Source: CAZERD01 sp964515405
GTDB lineage: Bacteria; Campylobacterota_A; Desulfurellia; Desulfurellales; CAZERD01
Length of the DNA: 51,030 bases
Direction of reading: 5' to 3'
NCBI GenBank assembly: GCA_964515405.1
Contig: CAZERD010000006.1
Span: 1 to 51,030 of the forward strand
Made by a program: the position numbers and the translations under genes. Positions within the stretch are counted from its first letter, which is position 1, and every line of letters begins with the position of its first letter. Positions 8,810 through 17,998 of this stretch are shown here, piece by piece. The notes below the pieces were generated by a model. The model saw only the letters and a list, made by a program, of their open reading frames with translations, was not told where the DNA came from and made no database searches.

Positions 8810-8845
8810 ATGTTTAATAACCTAAGAATTGGAGGTGATGTATGA
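8810..8845 (+). other. Possible 11-codon leader ORF
   Basis: ATG at 8810 preceded by AAGGAGGG (8798-8805) opens a frame MFNNLRIGGDV that ends at TGA 8843-8845, overlapping the ATG of the following gene (ATGA). The overlap suggests translational coupling. Against this, the predicted transcription start near 8801 would cut through its ribosome binding site, and the GGAGG that serves the main gene explains two of its codons (Gly-Gly). It may be chance. Confidence 0.3.
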
Positions 8846-9714
8846 TTAAAAGAATCATACTACTGCTGGTCTCCTTCGGCCTCTTAGCGTCAACAGCGGT
8901 GGCTCAGACACTACACACGTTCGAACTCGTGGGAACAGTCTCCGGAAAATCACACAAGAACGTAGTTAATTCGGTGAAAGCTACACTTTCAAAGGAATTC
9001 AAGGTGCTAAACGTATACAACCCAGGTGCTCTATCAAACGAAAGTGTAATCATACTATCCGATTCGTCCTACTACAGCACTGTAAACAAGGTTGACAAAA
9101 ACGCATTTTTCGGAATTCCCCTAAGGGTCGGAATCCAAACCAAAAAAGGAACAAGCTACATTAGTTTCGTCAATCCTGAATACGTCATGGCCGCCTTTTC
9201 AAAAAGCAACACCATGAAAACAGCTGCAAAAGATGAATTCAACAAACTTGCTAATGCTCTTAAAAAGGTGCCCGGCATAACATGCAATCCCAAACCTTAC
9301 GGATACTCAGCAGAAGCAGACATACTTGCAGATTGGAACATGATGGGCAAAAGCTTGTACACTTTAATCCACATAAAGAAATTTGGAAGCAACGCAAAGG
9401 CAAAATCAGCTCTTGACAAAGCCCTCAAAGCCAAAAAGAACGGTTGGAGCAAAGTATATGAGGTTGATCTCCCAAAAGCCATAGTAATAGGAGTAACCAA
9501 ACCATCAGTGGAGAAAACCTCTTTTGAGATAGGTGGATTCAACCACCTCACGGCATTTCCTATAGAGCTCGTTATAAAAGATGGAGAAGTTATCGCTCTG
9601 CCAGAAATGTACAGAATGTCACTGTATTTCATGGATGCAGGAATGGGTGCCTTCATGGCCCACATGTCCATGCCAGGAGAAATTGATAGATCCCTTGAGG
9701 GTCTGCTCAAATAA
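8842..9714 (+). CDS. Exported protein with DUF302-like domain
   Basis: A 290-residue protein with a clear Sec signal peptide (cleavage expected after AVA, about residue 21). The mature N-terminal half resembles DUF302 ('FKVLNVYNPGAL...', '...NAFFGIPLRVGI', '...VNPEYV'), a fold of unknown function found in periplasmic proteins. The C-terminal half contains a hydrophobic 'ELVIKDGEVIALPEMYRMS' stretch and a Met-rich end ('YFMDAGMGAFMAHMSM', about residues 256-271). The Met/His-rich tail could bind a soft metal or haem, but that is speculation. It is transcribed alone, from its own promoter and followed by a hairpin, with nhaA divergent. Domain assignment is moderate; the physiological role is unknown. 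Confidence 0.7.
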   Translation: MIKRIILLLVSFGLLASTAVAQTLHTFELVGTVSGKSHKNVVNSVKATLSKEFKVLNVYNPGALSNESVIILSDSSYYSTVNKVDKNAFFGIPLRVGIQTKKGTSYISFVNPEYVMAAFSKSNTMKTAAKDEFNKLANALKKVPGITCNPKPYGYSAEADILADWNMMGKSLYTLIHIKKFGSNAKAKSALDKALKAKKNGWSKVYEVDLPKAIVIGVTKPSVEKTSFEIGGFNHLTAFPIELVIKDGEVIALPEMYRMSLYFMDAGMGAFMAHMSMPGEIDRSLEGLLK

Positions 9715-9728
9715 ATAAAAACTACACA

Positions 9729-9760
9729 GGGTGGTACAGCGAGAAAGCTGTACCACTCCC
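9729..9760 (+). terminator. Perfect 10-bp hairpin after the DUF302-like gene
   Basis: GTGGTACAGC (9731-9740) and GCTGTACCAC (9747-9756) form a perfect stem with a GAGAAA loop, extendable by flanking GG/CC. No T-run follows on the plus strand, while a T-rich stretch follows it on the minus strand (complement of 9713-9723). It could be a weak or bidirectional terminator or a 3'-end stabilising element. Confidence 0.45.
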
Positions 9761-9773
9761 TATACCCTTCGGC

Positions 9774-9802
9774 TTTTCAGAGAACAAAATTTATGGTAAA
9801 CT
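9774..9802 (+). promoter_or_regulatory. Candidate promoter for the queF-led run
   Basis: TTTTCA (9774-9779) and TAAACT (9797-9802) are spaced by 17 bases, four of six matches in each box. This is the only plausible promoter between the hairpin and queF. It is modest and could be chance in an AT-rich intergenic region. Confidence 0.35.
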
Positions 9803-9837
9803 GCCCTCTATGATAAAGAAAGCACCGAGGTGAAGGT

Positions 9838-10212
9838 ATGAAGTATGGTGAAGAAGCAATAGCAAACTCAAAGCTTGAGGTATGGGAAAATAACTATCCC
9901 CAGAACAATTACGAGATAAATATCACATTTCCAGAGTTTACCTGTCTGTGCCCAAGAAGCGGTTATCCAGATTTTGCAACCATAATCATCAACTACGTAC
10001 CAGATAGATACGTAGTAGAACTAAAATCACTGAAATTGTACTTAAATAAATACCGCACAAGGTATATCTCCCATGAAGACTCGATAAACGAAATATACAC
10101 AACATTAAGAGAAGCTTTAAAACCAAAAAAACTTGAAGTAATAGGTGACTTCACCCCAAGGGGAAACGTGAAAACAGTAATAAAAATATCATCCGAGGAG
10201 AACGACAAGTGA
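9838..10212 (+). CDS. queF: NADPH-dependent 7-cyano-7-deazaguanine reductase QueF
   Basis: Reduces the nitrile preQ0 to preQ1 in queuosine biosynthesis, in the cytoplasm. At 124 residues it is the short unimodular (type I) form. The catalytic cysteine C38 lies in 'FTCLCPRSGYPDF' with the proton-donor aspartate D45 seven residues on. The substrate-binding segment 'ELKSLKLYLNKYR' starts at E61. An extra cysteine, C36, sits two residues before the catalytic one. AGGTGAAGG precedes the ATG. It is the first gene of a long co-directional run and overlaps the start of iorA by four bases (GTGA); no functional link between queF and iorAB is known to me. Other queuosine genes are not in the window. Confidence 0.95.
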   Translation: MKYGEEAIANSKLEVWENNYPQNNYEINITFPEFTCLCPRSGYPDFATIIINYVPDRYVVELKSLKLYLNKYRTRYISHEDSINEIYTTLREALKPKKLEVIGDFTPRGNVKTVIKISSEENDK

Positions 10213-11954
10213 AAAAAATAATGAGTGGAAACGAAGCCATAGCTACAGGTGCATTCAGGGCAAGCGCTCTTTTTGGTAGTGGATATCCGGGAACTCCATC
10301 CTCTGAGATACTTGAATTTTTCAGTAAATTCAACGGGGTAGAAGTCCAATGGGCATCCAACGAAAAATCTGGATTTGAAATGGCACTGGGAGCGTCAATC
10401 GCTGGAGTGAGAAGCTTTGTAACAATGAAGCACGTTGGATTAAACGTAGCCGCCGATCCTTTCATGACAGCATCATACACTGGAATAAATGCTGGCTTTG
10501 TTGTAGTAACAGCAGATGATCCCTCCATGCACTCCTCCCAAAATGAGCAGGACAACCGCTTCTTTGGAAAATTCGCAAGTGTTCCAGTGATAGAACCATC
10601 CAATTCCACAGAAGCAATGGCATACACTCAGATGGCCTTTGCCCTAAGCGAACGGTTTGACGTACCTGTAATGCTTAGAAGCACCACCAGGGTTTCACAT
10701 TCCTTGAGCGTGGTGGAATATTCAAACCCAACCCAACACAAAGTTAAGAAGCCTCTGCATGAGGACTTTAGAAAATATGTCATGCTCCCGTCAAATGCCA
10801 GACTGAGGAGAAAAAACCTCTTAGAAAGGGAAAAACTCTTAGAAGAATACGCTGAAGAAACCCCCTTGAACAGGATAGAGAAGGGCACTTCAAGGATCGG
10901 CATAATCACGGGTGGCATCGCTTATACATATGCAAAGGAACTGGCACCCCATGCAAGTTTCTTCAAAATAGGTCTTATGTACCCTCTACCAATCAACAAG
11001 ATAAAGGAATTCTTAGAAACAGTAGAACAAGCTATAGTAATAGAAGAACTGGAACCTTTCATAGAAGAGGAATTAAAATCCCATGGGATAAAGATTGAAG
11101 GGAAAGTATTTTTTCCCAGAGATGGAGAACTGAATTTGAACAGGGTTGAAGAGGGGCTCCAAAAAGCAGGGATACTGAATAGCACTCCCACACAACGTCT
11201 CCAGGCCTTTGAGCTACCGCAGAGACCTCCATCTCTATGTCCAGGGTGCCCCCATCGTCCTATATTTGATATATTGCATTCACTCAATGTTTACGTAACA
11301 GGAGATATAGGGTGTTATACTCTGGGTGCTTTACCCCCACTGAGTTCTATCCATACCACCCTCTGCATGGGAGCAAGTATATCGATGGGTTGCGGGATCT
11401 CTCGCTTCGAAAAGGAGAAAAAAGTGGTAGCCGTGATAGGAGATTCAACATTCTTCCACACAGGTATCCAACCTCTTATAGATGCATATCTATCGGGCAC
11501 CAATCTAACTGTCATAGTCCTCGACAACAGTATAACAGCAATGACAGGGGGACAACCAAATCCATCAAGCGGTTTTAGTATCAACGGCAACCCCACCGCA
11601 CGAATAAACATAGCAAAAATAGCAAGAGCAATAGGAATTAAGCATGTATTTGAGGTGGACCAATTTAAATACTCAGAAACAAAAAAAATAATAGAAAGGG
11701 AGATAAACCATAACGGACTAAGTGTAATAGTGACCAAAAGACCGTGTGCTCTCATGCCTAAGAAGATAAAGAGCTCCCCCCTTGCTATCAATGATAAGTG
11801 TATAAACTGTAAAAGATGTCTAAGAATAGGATGCTCAGCTATAAAGCAAGGAGAAACCAGACCCCGCATAGACACTTCTATGTGTACCGGTTGCGGAGTG
11901 TGCAAAGAGGTATGCCCAATAGACGGCGCAATTGTGGAGGAACAGGATGATTAA
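10209..11954 (+). CDS. iorA: Indolepyruvate:ferredoxin oxidoreductase, alpha subunit
   Basis: Catalyses oxidative decarboxylation of aryl-pyruvates from aromatic amino acids to aryl-acyl-CoA, passing electrons to ferredoxin. The 581 residues show the pyrimidine-binding region at the start ('GNEAIATGAFRASALFGSGYPGTPSSE'-like), the central 'LCPGCPHRPIF' block and the TPP site 'GDIGCYTLG...MGASISMGCGI...AVIGDSTFFH'. The last 55 residues form a ferredoxin-like domain with C-x2-C-x2-C-x4-C and C-x2-C-x2-C-x3-C-P clusters. It starts with GTG overlapping the queF stop and overlaps iorB by eight bases. Oxygen-sensitive enzymes of this kind indicate anaerobic or microaerobic metabolism. Confidence 0.97.
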   Translation: MKKIMSGNEAIATGAFRASALFGSGYPGTPSSEILEFFSKFNGVEVQWASNEKSGFEMALGASIAGVRSFVTMKHVGLNVAADPFMTASYTGINAGFVVVTADDPSMHSSQNEQDNRFFGKFASVPVIEPSNSTEAMAYTQMAFALSERFDVPVMLRSTTRVSHSLSVVEYSNPTQHKVKKPLHEDFRKYVMLPSNARLRRKNLLEREKLLEEYAEETPLNRIEKGTSRIGIITGGIAYTYAKELAPHASFFKIGLMYPLPINKIKEFLETVEQAIVIEELEPFIEEELKSHGIKIEGKVFFPRDGELNLNRVEEGLQKAGILNSTPTQRLQAFELPQRPPSLCPGCPHRPIFDILHSLNVYVTGDIGCYTLGALPPLSSIHTTLCMGASISMGCGISRFEKEKKVVAVIGDSTFFHTGIQPLIDAYLSGTNLTVIVLDNSITAMTGGQPNPSSGFSINGNPTARINIAKIARAIGIKHVFEVDQFKYSETKKIIEREINHNGLSVIVTKRPCALMPKKIKSSPLAINDKCINCKRCLRIGCSAIKQGETRPRIDTSMCTGCGVCKEVCPIDGAIVEEQDD

Positions 11955-12540
11955 GACAATTCTATTTGCAGGTGTTGGAGGTGACGGCATAGTAACAGTC
12001 TCAGATGTTTTGTCTGTAGCTTGTATGGAGTCTGGTTACGATGTTAAAAAAAGCGAGATACACGGTATGAGTCAGAGAGGAGGCTCTGTTTCTGCTGTCG
12101 TGAGATTTGGCCACAGGGTCTACTCACCCACCGCCAAGTCCGGAGATATTGATTTTCTGTTTGCCACAGAAAAAATAGAAGCACTGAGAGCAAACCACAT
12201 GCTCAAGCCGGAGACAATAGCTATAATAGATGATAGGATCGTACCAATTATGGGTCATGAAATAGACGAAACACAAATAGACCATCTTTTTTCACTCCTG
12301 AAATACAGGGCATACGTCAGGAAATTTCACAAGGATGCAGAATACCTGGGCAACCCAAGGGTAAAAAACACCGTAATGCTGGGAATGCTATCAAAGCTAC
12401 TGAACATAGGAGAATCAAGTTTTGAAGATGCCCTTGCTAAGGTTCTCCCCCAAAAACTAATAGAGATCAATGTAAGAGCATTTAAGCTGGGCATAAGCAT
12501 CCACGAATCACCTCTCAAGGAGGAAACAAGTGAAAAGTAA
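11947..12540 (+). CDS. iorB: Indolepyruvate:ferredoxin oxidoreductase, beta subunit
   Basis: The gamma-type domain partner of IorA, about 197 residues, with the typical opening 'ILFAGVGGDGIVTVSDVLSVA' and 'SEIHGMSQRGGSVSAVVRFG', the signature of the pyruvate ferredoxin oxidoreductase gamma domain. The ATG at 11947 with GGAGGAA seven bases upstream is chosen over an in-frame GTG at 11932 that would overlap iorA further. It ends inside the start of valS (11-base overlap), so translation is coupled along the run. Confidence 0.96.
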   Translation: MIKTILFAGVGGDGIVTVSDVLSVACMESGYDVKKSEIHGMSQRGGSVSAVVRFGHRVYSPTAKSGDIDFLFATEKIEALRANHMLKPETIAIIDDRIVPIMGHEIDETQIDHLFSLLKYRAYVRKFHKDAEYLGNPRVKNTVMLGMLSKLLNIGESSFEDALAKVLPQKLIEINVRAFKLGISIHESPLKEETSEK

Positions 12541-15154
12541 AACATACACACCGGAGTTTGAAACAAAATGGTACAAGTTCTGGGAAGAAAAAGGATACTT
12601 CAAACCAAAAGAGGTTGATGATCCAAGCATGAGATTTAGCATTGTCATACCCCCACCGAATGTGACAGGCTCTCTCCATATAGGTCATGCTCTAAACGAA
12701 ACCCTCCAGGACATCATAACCAGATGGAAAAGGATGGAAGGATATTCCGTACTGTGGATACCTGGAACCGACCACGCTGGCATAGCCACCCAGAACATGG
12801 TAGAAAAAGAACTTGCCAAAGAAGGAAAAAAGAAGGAAGACATAGGGAAAGACAAGTTCGTGAAAAGAGTATGGAAATGGAAGGAAAAATACGGGAACAG
12901 AATAATAGACCAAATAAAAAGACTTGGTGCAAGCTGCGATTGGTCAAAGATAAGGTTTACAATGGACGAACAACTCTCTAAGGCTGTGAAAAAAGTATTC
13001 GTCCAGTTGTATAATGAAGGGCTCATATACAGGGATAAATACATAATAAACTGGTGTCCAAGATGCCACACTGCACTGAGCGACCTTGAAGTAAACTATC
13101 AAGAGGAAGAGAGTAAACTCTACTATATAAAATATCCCCTCACCGAGGAAGAAGGATACGTAACTGTAGCCACAACCAGACCTGAAACAATGTTCGGGGA
13201 TGTTGCACTCGCTGTAAATCCAAACGATGATAGATATAAACACCTGATCGGCAAGCAAGCAATAGTACCCATAAAAAACAAAACTATCACAATCATCTCA
13301 GATGGATATGTTGATCCAGAGTTCGGTACGGGCATAGTCAAGGTTACTCCAGCCCATGATCCCAATGACTTCGAAGTCGGCAGAAGACACAATTTAGAGC
13401 TTGTTGTAGTAATGGATGACAATGCCAGAATGAATGAAGAAGCACTACACTACAATGGTAGAGAAAGATTCGAATGCCGTTCATTACTCGTAAATGAGCT
13501 TGAGGCTAAAGGGTTTATAGAGGATGTTGTGAAATATAAACACTCTACGGGTCACTGCTACAGATGTGGGACAACTATAGAACCCTATGTCTCCGATCAG
13601 TGGTTTGTAAAAACGCGCCCATTAGCTCAAGAAGCCATAAAAGCAGTAGAAACGGGAAAAACAAAGTTCATTCCAGAAAACTGGGAAAAGATATACTTTG
13701 AGTGGATGAAAAATATAAAGGACTGGTGCATCTCAAGGCAGATATGGTGGGGACACAGAATACCAGCGTATAAATGTCTGGATTGTGGGAGATACACTGT
13801 ATCAGAAGAGGAAGTCACAAAGTGTTCAAAGTGCGGCAGTACAAACCTGCACCAAGAGGAAGACGTACTAGACACCTGGTTTTCTTCGGCATTATGGCCA
13901 TTCTCAACAATGGGATGGCCAGAAGAAACAGAACTACTCAAGAAATTTTACCCTACAAGCCTCCTTGTCACCGGTTTTGATATCATATTCTTCTGGGTAG
14001 CCCGTATGATGATGATGGGTCTTCACTTTATGAGAGAAGTACCATTCCACCACGTGTACGTACACGCCCTGGTCAGAGACCAAGAAGGTCAAAAAATGAG
14101 CAAAACAAGAGGAAACATAATAGATCCCCTGGACGTCATAGAAAAATATGGAGCCGACTCATTGAGATTCACGCTGGCCATGTTAGCAGCCCAAGGTAGA
14201 GATATAAAACTATCCGAAGAAAGAATAGAAGGAAATAAAAAGTTCATGAACAAAATATGGAACGCCTACAAATACATAAAAATGAATACCTCAGACATCA
14301 ATATAGATAAAAAACCCCGAAAGCTTTCCTTCGCTTCAACATGGATCAAATCAAGATTCAACGAAACCGCAAAAAAAGTCAACGATGCCTTATCCGCATA
14401 CAAATTTAACGAAGCTGCATCTGCGATATACCAATTTATATGGCACGAGTTTTGTGACTACTATATAGAAATGAGCAAGGTACATATGAATGATGAGTAT
14501 TCCTATTCCATAAGATATACACTCCTTGAGGTATTCGAAGCAACAATGAGGCTACTTCATCCTTTTGTACCATTCCTGACGGAGGAACTATGGCAAAATA
14601 TGCCGAACAAAAAGGGAGAATCAATAATGGTAGCCCCGTATCCAAAGTTCAGTTCAAAGGACGTCTCTGACGAAACAGAAGCCTCAATGGATGTAATAGT
14701 GGATATAATAAAAGCTATAAGGAACCTTAAAAGCGAGAGTAATATACCGGTAAGCAAGGAAGTAAATATATACATGAGAATAGACGATGAGAGAGTCCAA
14801 TCTATAATAACGGAACATAAAAAATACATATTCGCACTTGCAAGGGTAAAAACTATCCATATAACAAGAGACGTATGTAAAAAGTCTCTCGTCCAATCAA
14901 ACATATATGGAGATATATGCCTCCCCATAGAGGGTAACGTGGATGTTGACAAGGAAATAAAAAGACTTACAAAACTCCTTGAAAGGCAGAAAAAAACTCT
15001 AACTTATCTGAATAATAAAATGATGGATCAAGTATTCCTTGAAAAAGCTCCCAAGAAACTTGTTGAAGAAAAGAAAAAGGAACTTGAGGAAGCAAAAGAA
15101 GTATACGAGAAAATCAAAAGACATATAAATCTTCTCAGGGAGAGCACCAAATGA
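12530..15154 (+). CDS. valS: Valyl-tRNA synthetase
   Basis: Charges tRNA-Val. It is 874 residues, normal for bacterial ValRS. The class I HIGH motif is at residues 50-53 (within 'PPPNVTGSLHIGHALN') and KMSKT lies near residue 522. The editing (CP1) domain lies between about 190 and 380, with 'TTRPETMFGDVA' and 'PAHDPNDFEVG'. Zinc-type cysteine pairs occur at CPRC, CYRC, CLDC and CSKC, and a C-terminal coiled coil starts near residue 800. The GTG at 12530 follows AAGGAGGAAACAA, a good ribosome binding site. It overlaps the next gene by four bases. Confidence 0.98.
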   Translation: MKSKTYTPEFETKWYKFWEEKGYFKPKEVDDPSMRFSIVIPPPNVTGSLHIGHALNETLQDIITRWKRMEGYSVLWIPGTDHAGIATQNMVEKELAKEGKKKEDIGKDKFVKRVWKWKEKYGNRIIDQIKRLGASCDWSKIRFTMDEQLSKAVKKVFVQLYNEGLIYRDKYIINWCPRCHTALSDLEVNYQEEESKLYYIKYPLTEEEGYVTVATTRPETMFGDVALAVNPNDDRYKHLIGKQAIVPIKNKTITIISDGYVDPEFGTGIVKVTPAHDPNDFEVGRRHNLELVVVMDDNARMNEEALHYNGRERFECRSLLVNELEAKGFIEDVVKYKHSTGHCYRCGTTIEPYVSDQWFVKTRPLAQEAIKAVETGKTKFIPENWEKIYFEWMKNIKDWCISRQIWWGHRIPAYKCLDCGRYTVSEEEVTKCSKCGSTNLHQEEDVLDTWFSSALWPFSTMGWPEETELLKKFYPTSLLVTGFDIIFFWVARMMMMGLHFMREVPFHHVYVHALVRDQEGQKMSKTRGNIIDPLDVIEKYGADSLRFTLAMLAAQGRDIKLSEERIEGNKKFMNKIWNAYKYIKMNTSDINIDKKPRKLSFASTWIKSRFNETAKKVNDALSAYKFNEAASAIYQFIWHEFCDYYIEMSKVHMNDEYSYSIRYTLLEVFEATMRLLHPFVPFLTEELWQNMPNKKGESIMVAPYPKFSSKDVSDETEASMDVIVDIIKAIRNLKSESNIPVSKEVNIYMRIDDERVQSIITEHKKYIFALARVKTIHITRDVCKKSLVQSNIYGDICLPIEGNVDVDKEIKRLTKLLERQKKTLTYLNNKMMDQVFLEKAPKKLVEEKKKELEEAKEVYEKIKRHINLLRESTK

Positions 15155-17025
15155 GAAAATATTTCATCTTCCTTCTCACCCTTATTCCCCTAACAGCAAA
15201 TGGGTTTTGTATGGCAAGTGGGTATAAAAGCATACCAAAAATCATCCTTGCACACCTGAGAACAGTAAAAGGTAAAGTAATTGGAGTGAACGGTCACACA
15301 CTAAAACTAAATAAGGGATTTAAAGATGGAATAACCACAAAAGAGTTCGTATACATTTACAGAAATAAAGGCCACTTTATTCCACCGGGAACAAAAACGC
15401 CTATACCCCTAAACCTTGGCATATGCTACGGAGAGATAATATCCTCAGGCCCACATACATCTACAGCTAAAGTAGTAAGCGGTGTAATCAGTATCCCTAA
15501 ATACTTGCTGGGGCTAGATATAATCCCAACAGGACACAAAGAGCTAATAGGTAAACCATATCCTGGAGATAATTTTATAGCTGGTAAGGAGCAATACCGA
15601 ATAGCCATATTGACAAGAAACCCGGTAGTATTTAGATCCATTGAAAAAACTCTGGAAGAAACAGGAAGATTCTTTGTTATAAATCCAAACATTATAGAAC
15701 TGAATAGGGTCAAAGACAATTTAACCTCTCTTAATTCTAAACGCTCTATAACAAAACTATCAAGATCTTTAGATGCTGATGTACTCCTGAGAGTCAGCAT
15801 AAGTCCAGACCTACAACAGCTACACTACAGGCTTATAAACGGTTACTCCGGAGACACAATACTTGTAGGAAAAACCAACTTAACCAAGCAGGAACAACTC
15901 GTCCTCAAGAAAAATTCCAAGGCTCTGTCAACCATCCCCCCAGGTAATATTGTAGCTTCAAATCTATCACTAACTCCCCACCTCAGTCTCTGGGAAAGAT
16001 TGCTCGGAAAACTCGGACTGTATTCACCTTACTCGTACACCTCCACCTCCAGTTCATCGTTCAAATTGCTGAACTATATAAACGTAGGATACAGGAAAGC
16101 AGTTCTCAGTATTGGAAGAATAGGACATACACGCTATGCGTTCGTAGGGGAAGGTGGTAGTGTATATATATACAAGATAGGCTCCTACTCATTTACAAAA
16201 ATATACGCTTTTCCCTCAGGATACACGATATTTCACATAAGCACTCTCAGTAAAAACAACAAGATATTCCTCGCAATCTCCTCGTACAACTCCTACGGTT
16301 CTCTAAGTTCAAGCACTGGAGCATTTAACGGACACACGTTCTATACCATAGCCAAAAACATTAAGTTCAACATAAGATTCTACAGGATGGGAAACAAAGC
16401 TTTCCTCATAGGCCAAAAAGCCTCTATTGATTCTCCATTCTATGGACCAGTATATAGACTAAGCATATACGGGAAAAAAGAAGGCGTACTAAGCCTGCCT
16501 ATACATCCAAGGAGTCTGTTTGAGTTCTACCGGATAGCTAACTATATAGTTTACATATCAAAATACGATCAGCTCAACGTGTACAATACATTAACAAACA
16601 AAACATATTCAACCAACGGTATCTTTAACGACAATGTACTGGTATTCCAAAGATACCCAACAATCGGCTTAACAAAAAGTCATGAGGAAGAAACTGGCTT
16701 GAAAACAACTGTTGAAATACCGGAAAATCTGTACTGCTCTGTAGAAAAAAAAGGGACATATATACTAACAAAGCGAGCATATATGACAAACCCCATAGTT
16801 ATAGTCGGAAGCCATTACAACGCTTATAACCTACTCATATTCAGGCTACATGGGGGAAAACTTATCAGGATTTTCTCCTCAGGTAACGTCGGTGGAAACA
16901 TGATCTCGTTTAACAAAACGAACAACAAGGTAATAGGTATATTGGGTGTCCCAACAAGCTTCTTTGCAAAGCTACTTCTGGGACACGCCAGATCATACAG
17001 ACTAACAATGTTCAAAATTAAGTAA
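15151..17025 (+). CDS. Exported protein of unknown function
   Basis: I do not recognise this 624-residue protein. It begins with a signal peptide (about residues 1-23). Residues 40-115 hold a small beta-domain ('VKGKVIGVNGHTLKLNKGFKDG', then G-x-I-x-S-x-G...AKV) that resembles the beta module at the C-terminus of flagellar FlgT-like and other envelope proteins. Residues 145-230 look like a TolB-N or CsgG-like alpha/beta domain ('YRIAILTRNPVVFRSIEKTLEETGRFFVI...SRSLDADVLLRVSI'). From about 300 to the end the pattern of short Gly/Tyr-rich beta strands suggests a beta-propeller. It is fused by overlap to valS and sits just before surface-polysaccharide genes, so an envelope role is likely but unproven. 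Confidence 0.75.
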   Translation: MRKYFIFLLTLIPLTANGFCMASGYKSIPKIILAHLRTVKGKVIGVNGHTLKLNKGFKDGITTKEFVYIYRNKGHFIPPGTKTPIPLNLGICYGEIISSGPHTSTAKVVSGVISIPKYLLGLDIIPTGHKELIGKPYPGDNFIAGKEQYRIAILTRNPVVFRSIEKTLEETGRFFVINPNIIELNRVKDNLTSLNSKRSITKLSRSLDADVLLRVSISPDLQQLHYRLINGYSGDTILVGKTNLTKQEQLVLKKNSKALSTIPPGNIVASNLSLTPHLSLWERLLGKLGLYSPYSYTSTSSSSFKLLNYINVGYRKAVLSIGRIGHTRYAFVGEGGSVYIYKIGSYSFTKIYAFPSGYTIFHISTLSKNNKIFLAISSYNSYGSLSSSTGAFNGHTFYTIAKNIKFNIRFYRMGNKAFLIGQKASIDSPFYGPVYRLSIYGKKEGVLSLPIHPRSLFEFYRIANYIVYISKYDQLNVYNTLTNKTYSTNGIFNDNVLVFQRYPTIGLTKSHEEETGLKTTVEIPENLYCSVEKKGTYILTKRAYMTNPIVIVGSHYNAYNLLIFRLHGGKLIRIFSSGNVGGNMISFNKTNNKVIGILGVPTSFFAKLLLGHARSYRLTMFKIK

Positions 17026-17026
17026 A

Positions 17027-17998
17027 TTGGGAACGCTCTTTATCCTTTACTACCATAGAATACTACCATTTGAAGGTTACGACATAAGTATAGCCGAATT
17101 TGAATGGCAGTTAAAATATCTAAAACAAAGGTTCAACATTGTTGGGCTTGAAACAATATCGGATACCCTTAGCGGAAAAACACCAAAAGAAAATTCGGTG
17201 GCTATTACATTTGACGACGGATATTTTGACAATTACGTATATGCCTACCCAATCCTGAAAAAATACAATACAAAAGCCGTTATTTTTATATCCACATCAA
17301 AGATAAAACATGGTCCAAAAAGAAAAACTCTAATTGACTACTGGAACGGAGAAGCAACATTAAACAGCCTAAAAAAACCAAAAGAAGAAGAAACAGCATT
17401 GTACGATTCCCTTAAAGGAAACACAGATGAATTCCTATTATGGGAAGAAATCAAGGAAATGACCAACAGCGGAATATTTGAAATAGGTTCACATGGACAT
17501 ACACACACCAAAATATTTGTATCAGATACAGTCATTGGATACAACAGAATAGATATCAAGCCCCACTGGAGTTTCTCCAACATATCAGAGGATAAATCAG
17601 GTGTACCCGTATATCCCATGAAAAGCGCCTTATGGGGAAGACAGTATCTACCACCACAAAACGGAAAACCAGGAAGGTTCGAAACCGAACAAGAAGCACT
17701 TCTCAGAATAGAAAATGAACTAAAAACGTCACGTACCATCATAAGACAACACCTCCAAATGGAGGTATATTCCATATGTTGGCCGTGGGGAGAATGCTCT
17801 TCGCTTTCCATAAAAGCTGCCAAAAATTCAGGGTTTACAGTGGGATTCTCAACCCAAAAGGGTATAGTCACCAAAAACTCAAACAGGTATTCTCTGCCGA
17901 GAATAAGTGCCTCAAGAAAAAAAAATAGATTTAGGAAAAGGGCTTTTATATACTCACACTCCATACTGGCAAAAATATACACCTTATTCAGTAAATGA
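17027..17998 (+). CDS. Polysaccharide deacetylase (NodB homology domain)
   Basis: A 323-residue carbohydrate esterase family 4 type protein that would remove N- or O-acetyl groups from a sugar polymer or precursor. Motif 1 TFDDGY (residues 60-65, with both aspartates) and motif 2 SHGHTH (about 155-160) give the metal and catalytic residues; a late 'ICWPWGEC' resembles motif 3. The distance between motifs 1 and 2 is about 95 residues, longer than the usual roughly 50, and another long insertion follows motif 2. The frame opens with TTG two bases after the previous stop and has no obvious ribosome binding site; no signal peptide is visible. It overlaps the glycosyltransferase gene by four bases. 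Confidence 0.88.
   Translation: MGTLFILYYHRILPFEGYDISIAEFEWQLKYLKQRFNIVGLETISDTLSGKTPKENSVAITFDDGYFDNYVYAYPILKKYNTKAVIFISTSKIKHGPKRKTLIDYWNGEATLNSLKKPKEEETALYDSLKGNTDEFLLWEEIKEMTNSGIFEIGSHGHTHTKIFVSDTVIGYNRIDIKPHWSFSNISEDKSGVPVYPMKSALWGRQYLPPQNGKPGRFETEQEALLRIENELKTSRTIIRQHLQMEVYSICWPWGECSSLSIKAAKNSGFTVGFSTQKGIVTKNSNRYSLPRISASRKKNRFRKRAFIYSHSILAKIYTLFSK

Noticed and set aside
9761..9837. Possible preQ1 riboswitch ahead of queF (AGAG ... CCCTCT ... AAAG)
   Set aside because: The loop between the would-be P1 arms is about 22 bases instead of about 12, and the A-rich pseudoknot tail with CTAA is not matched. It remains an ordinary leader.
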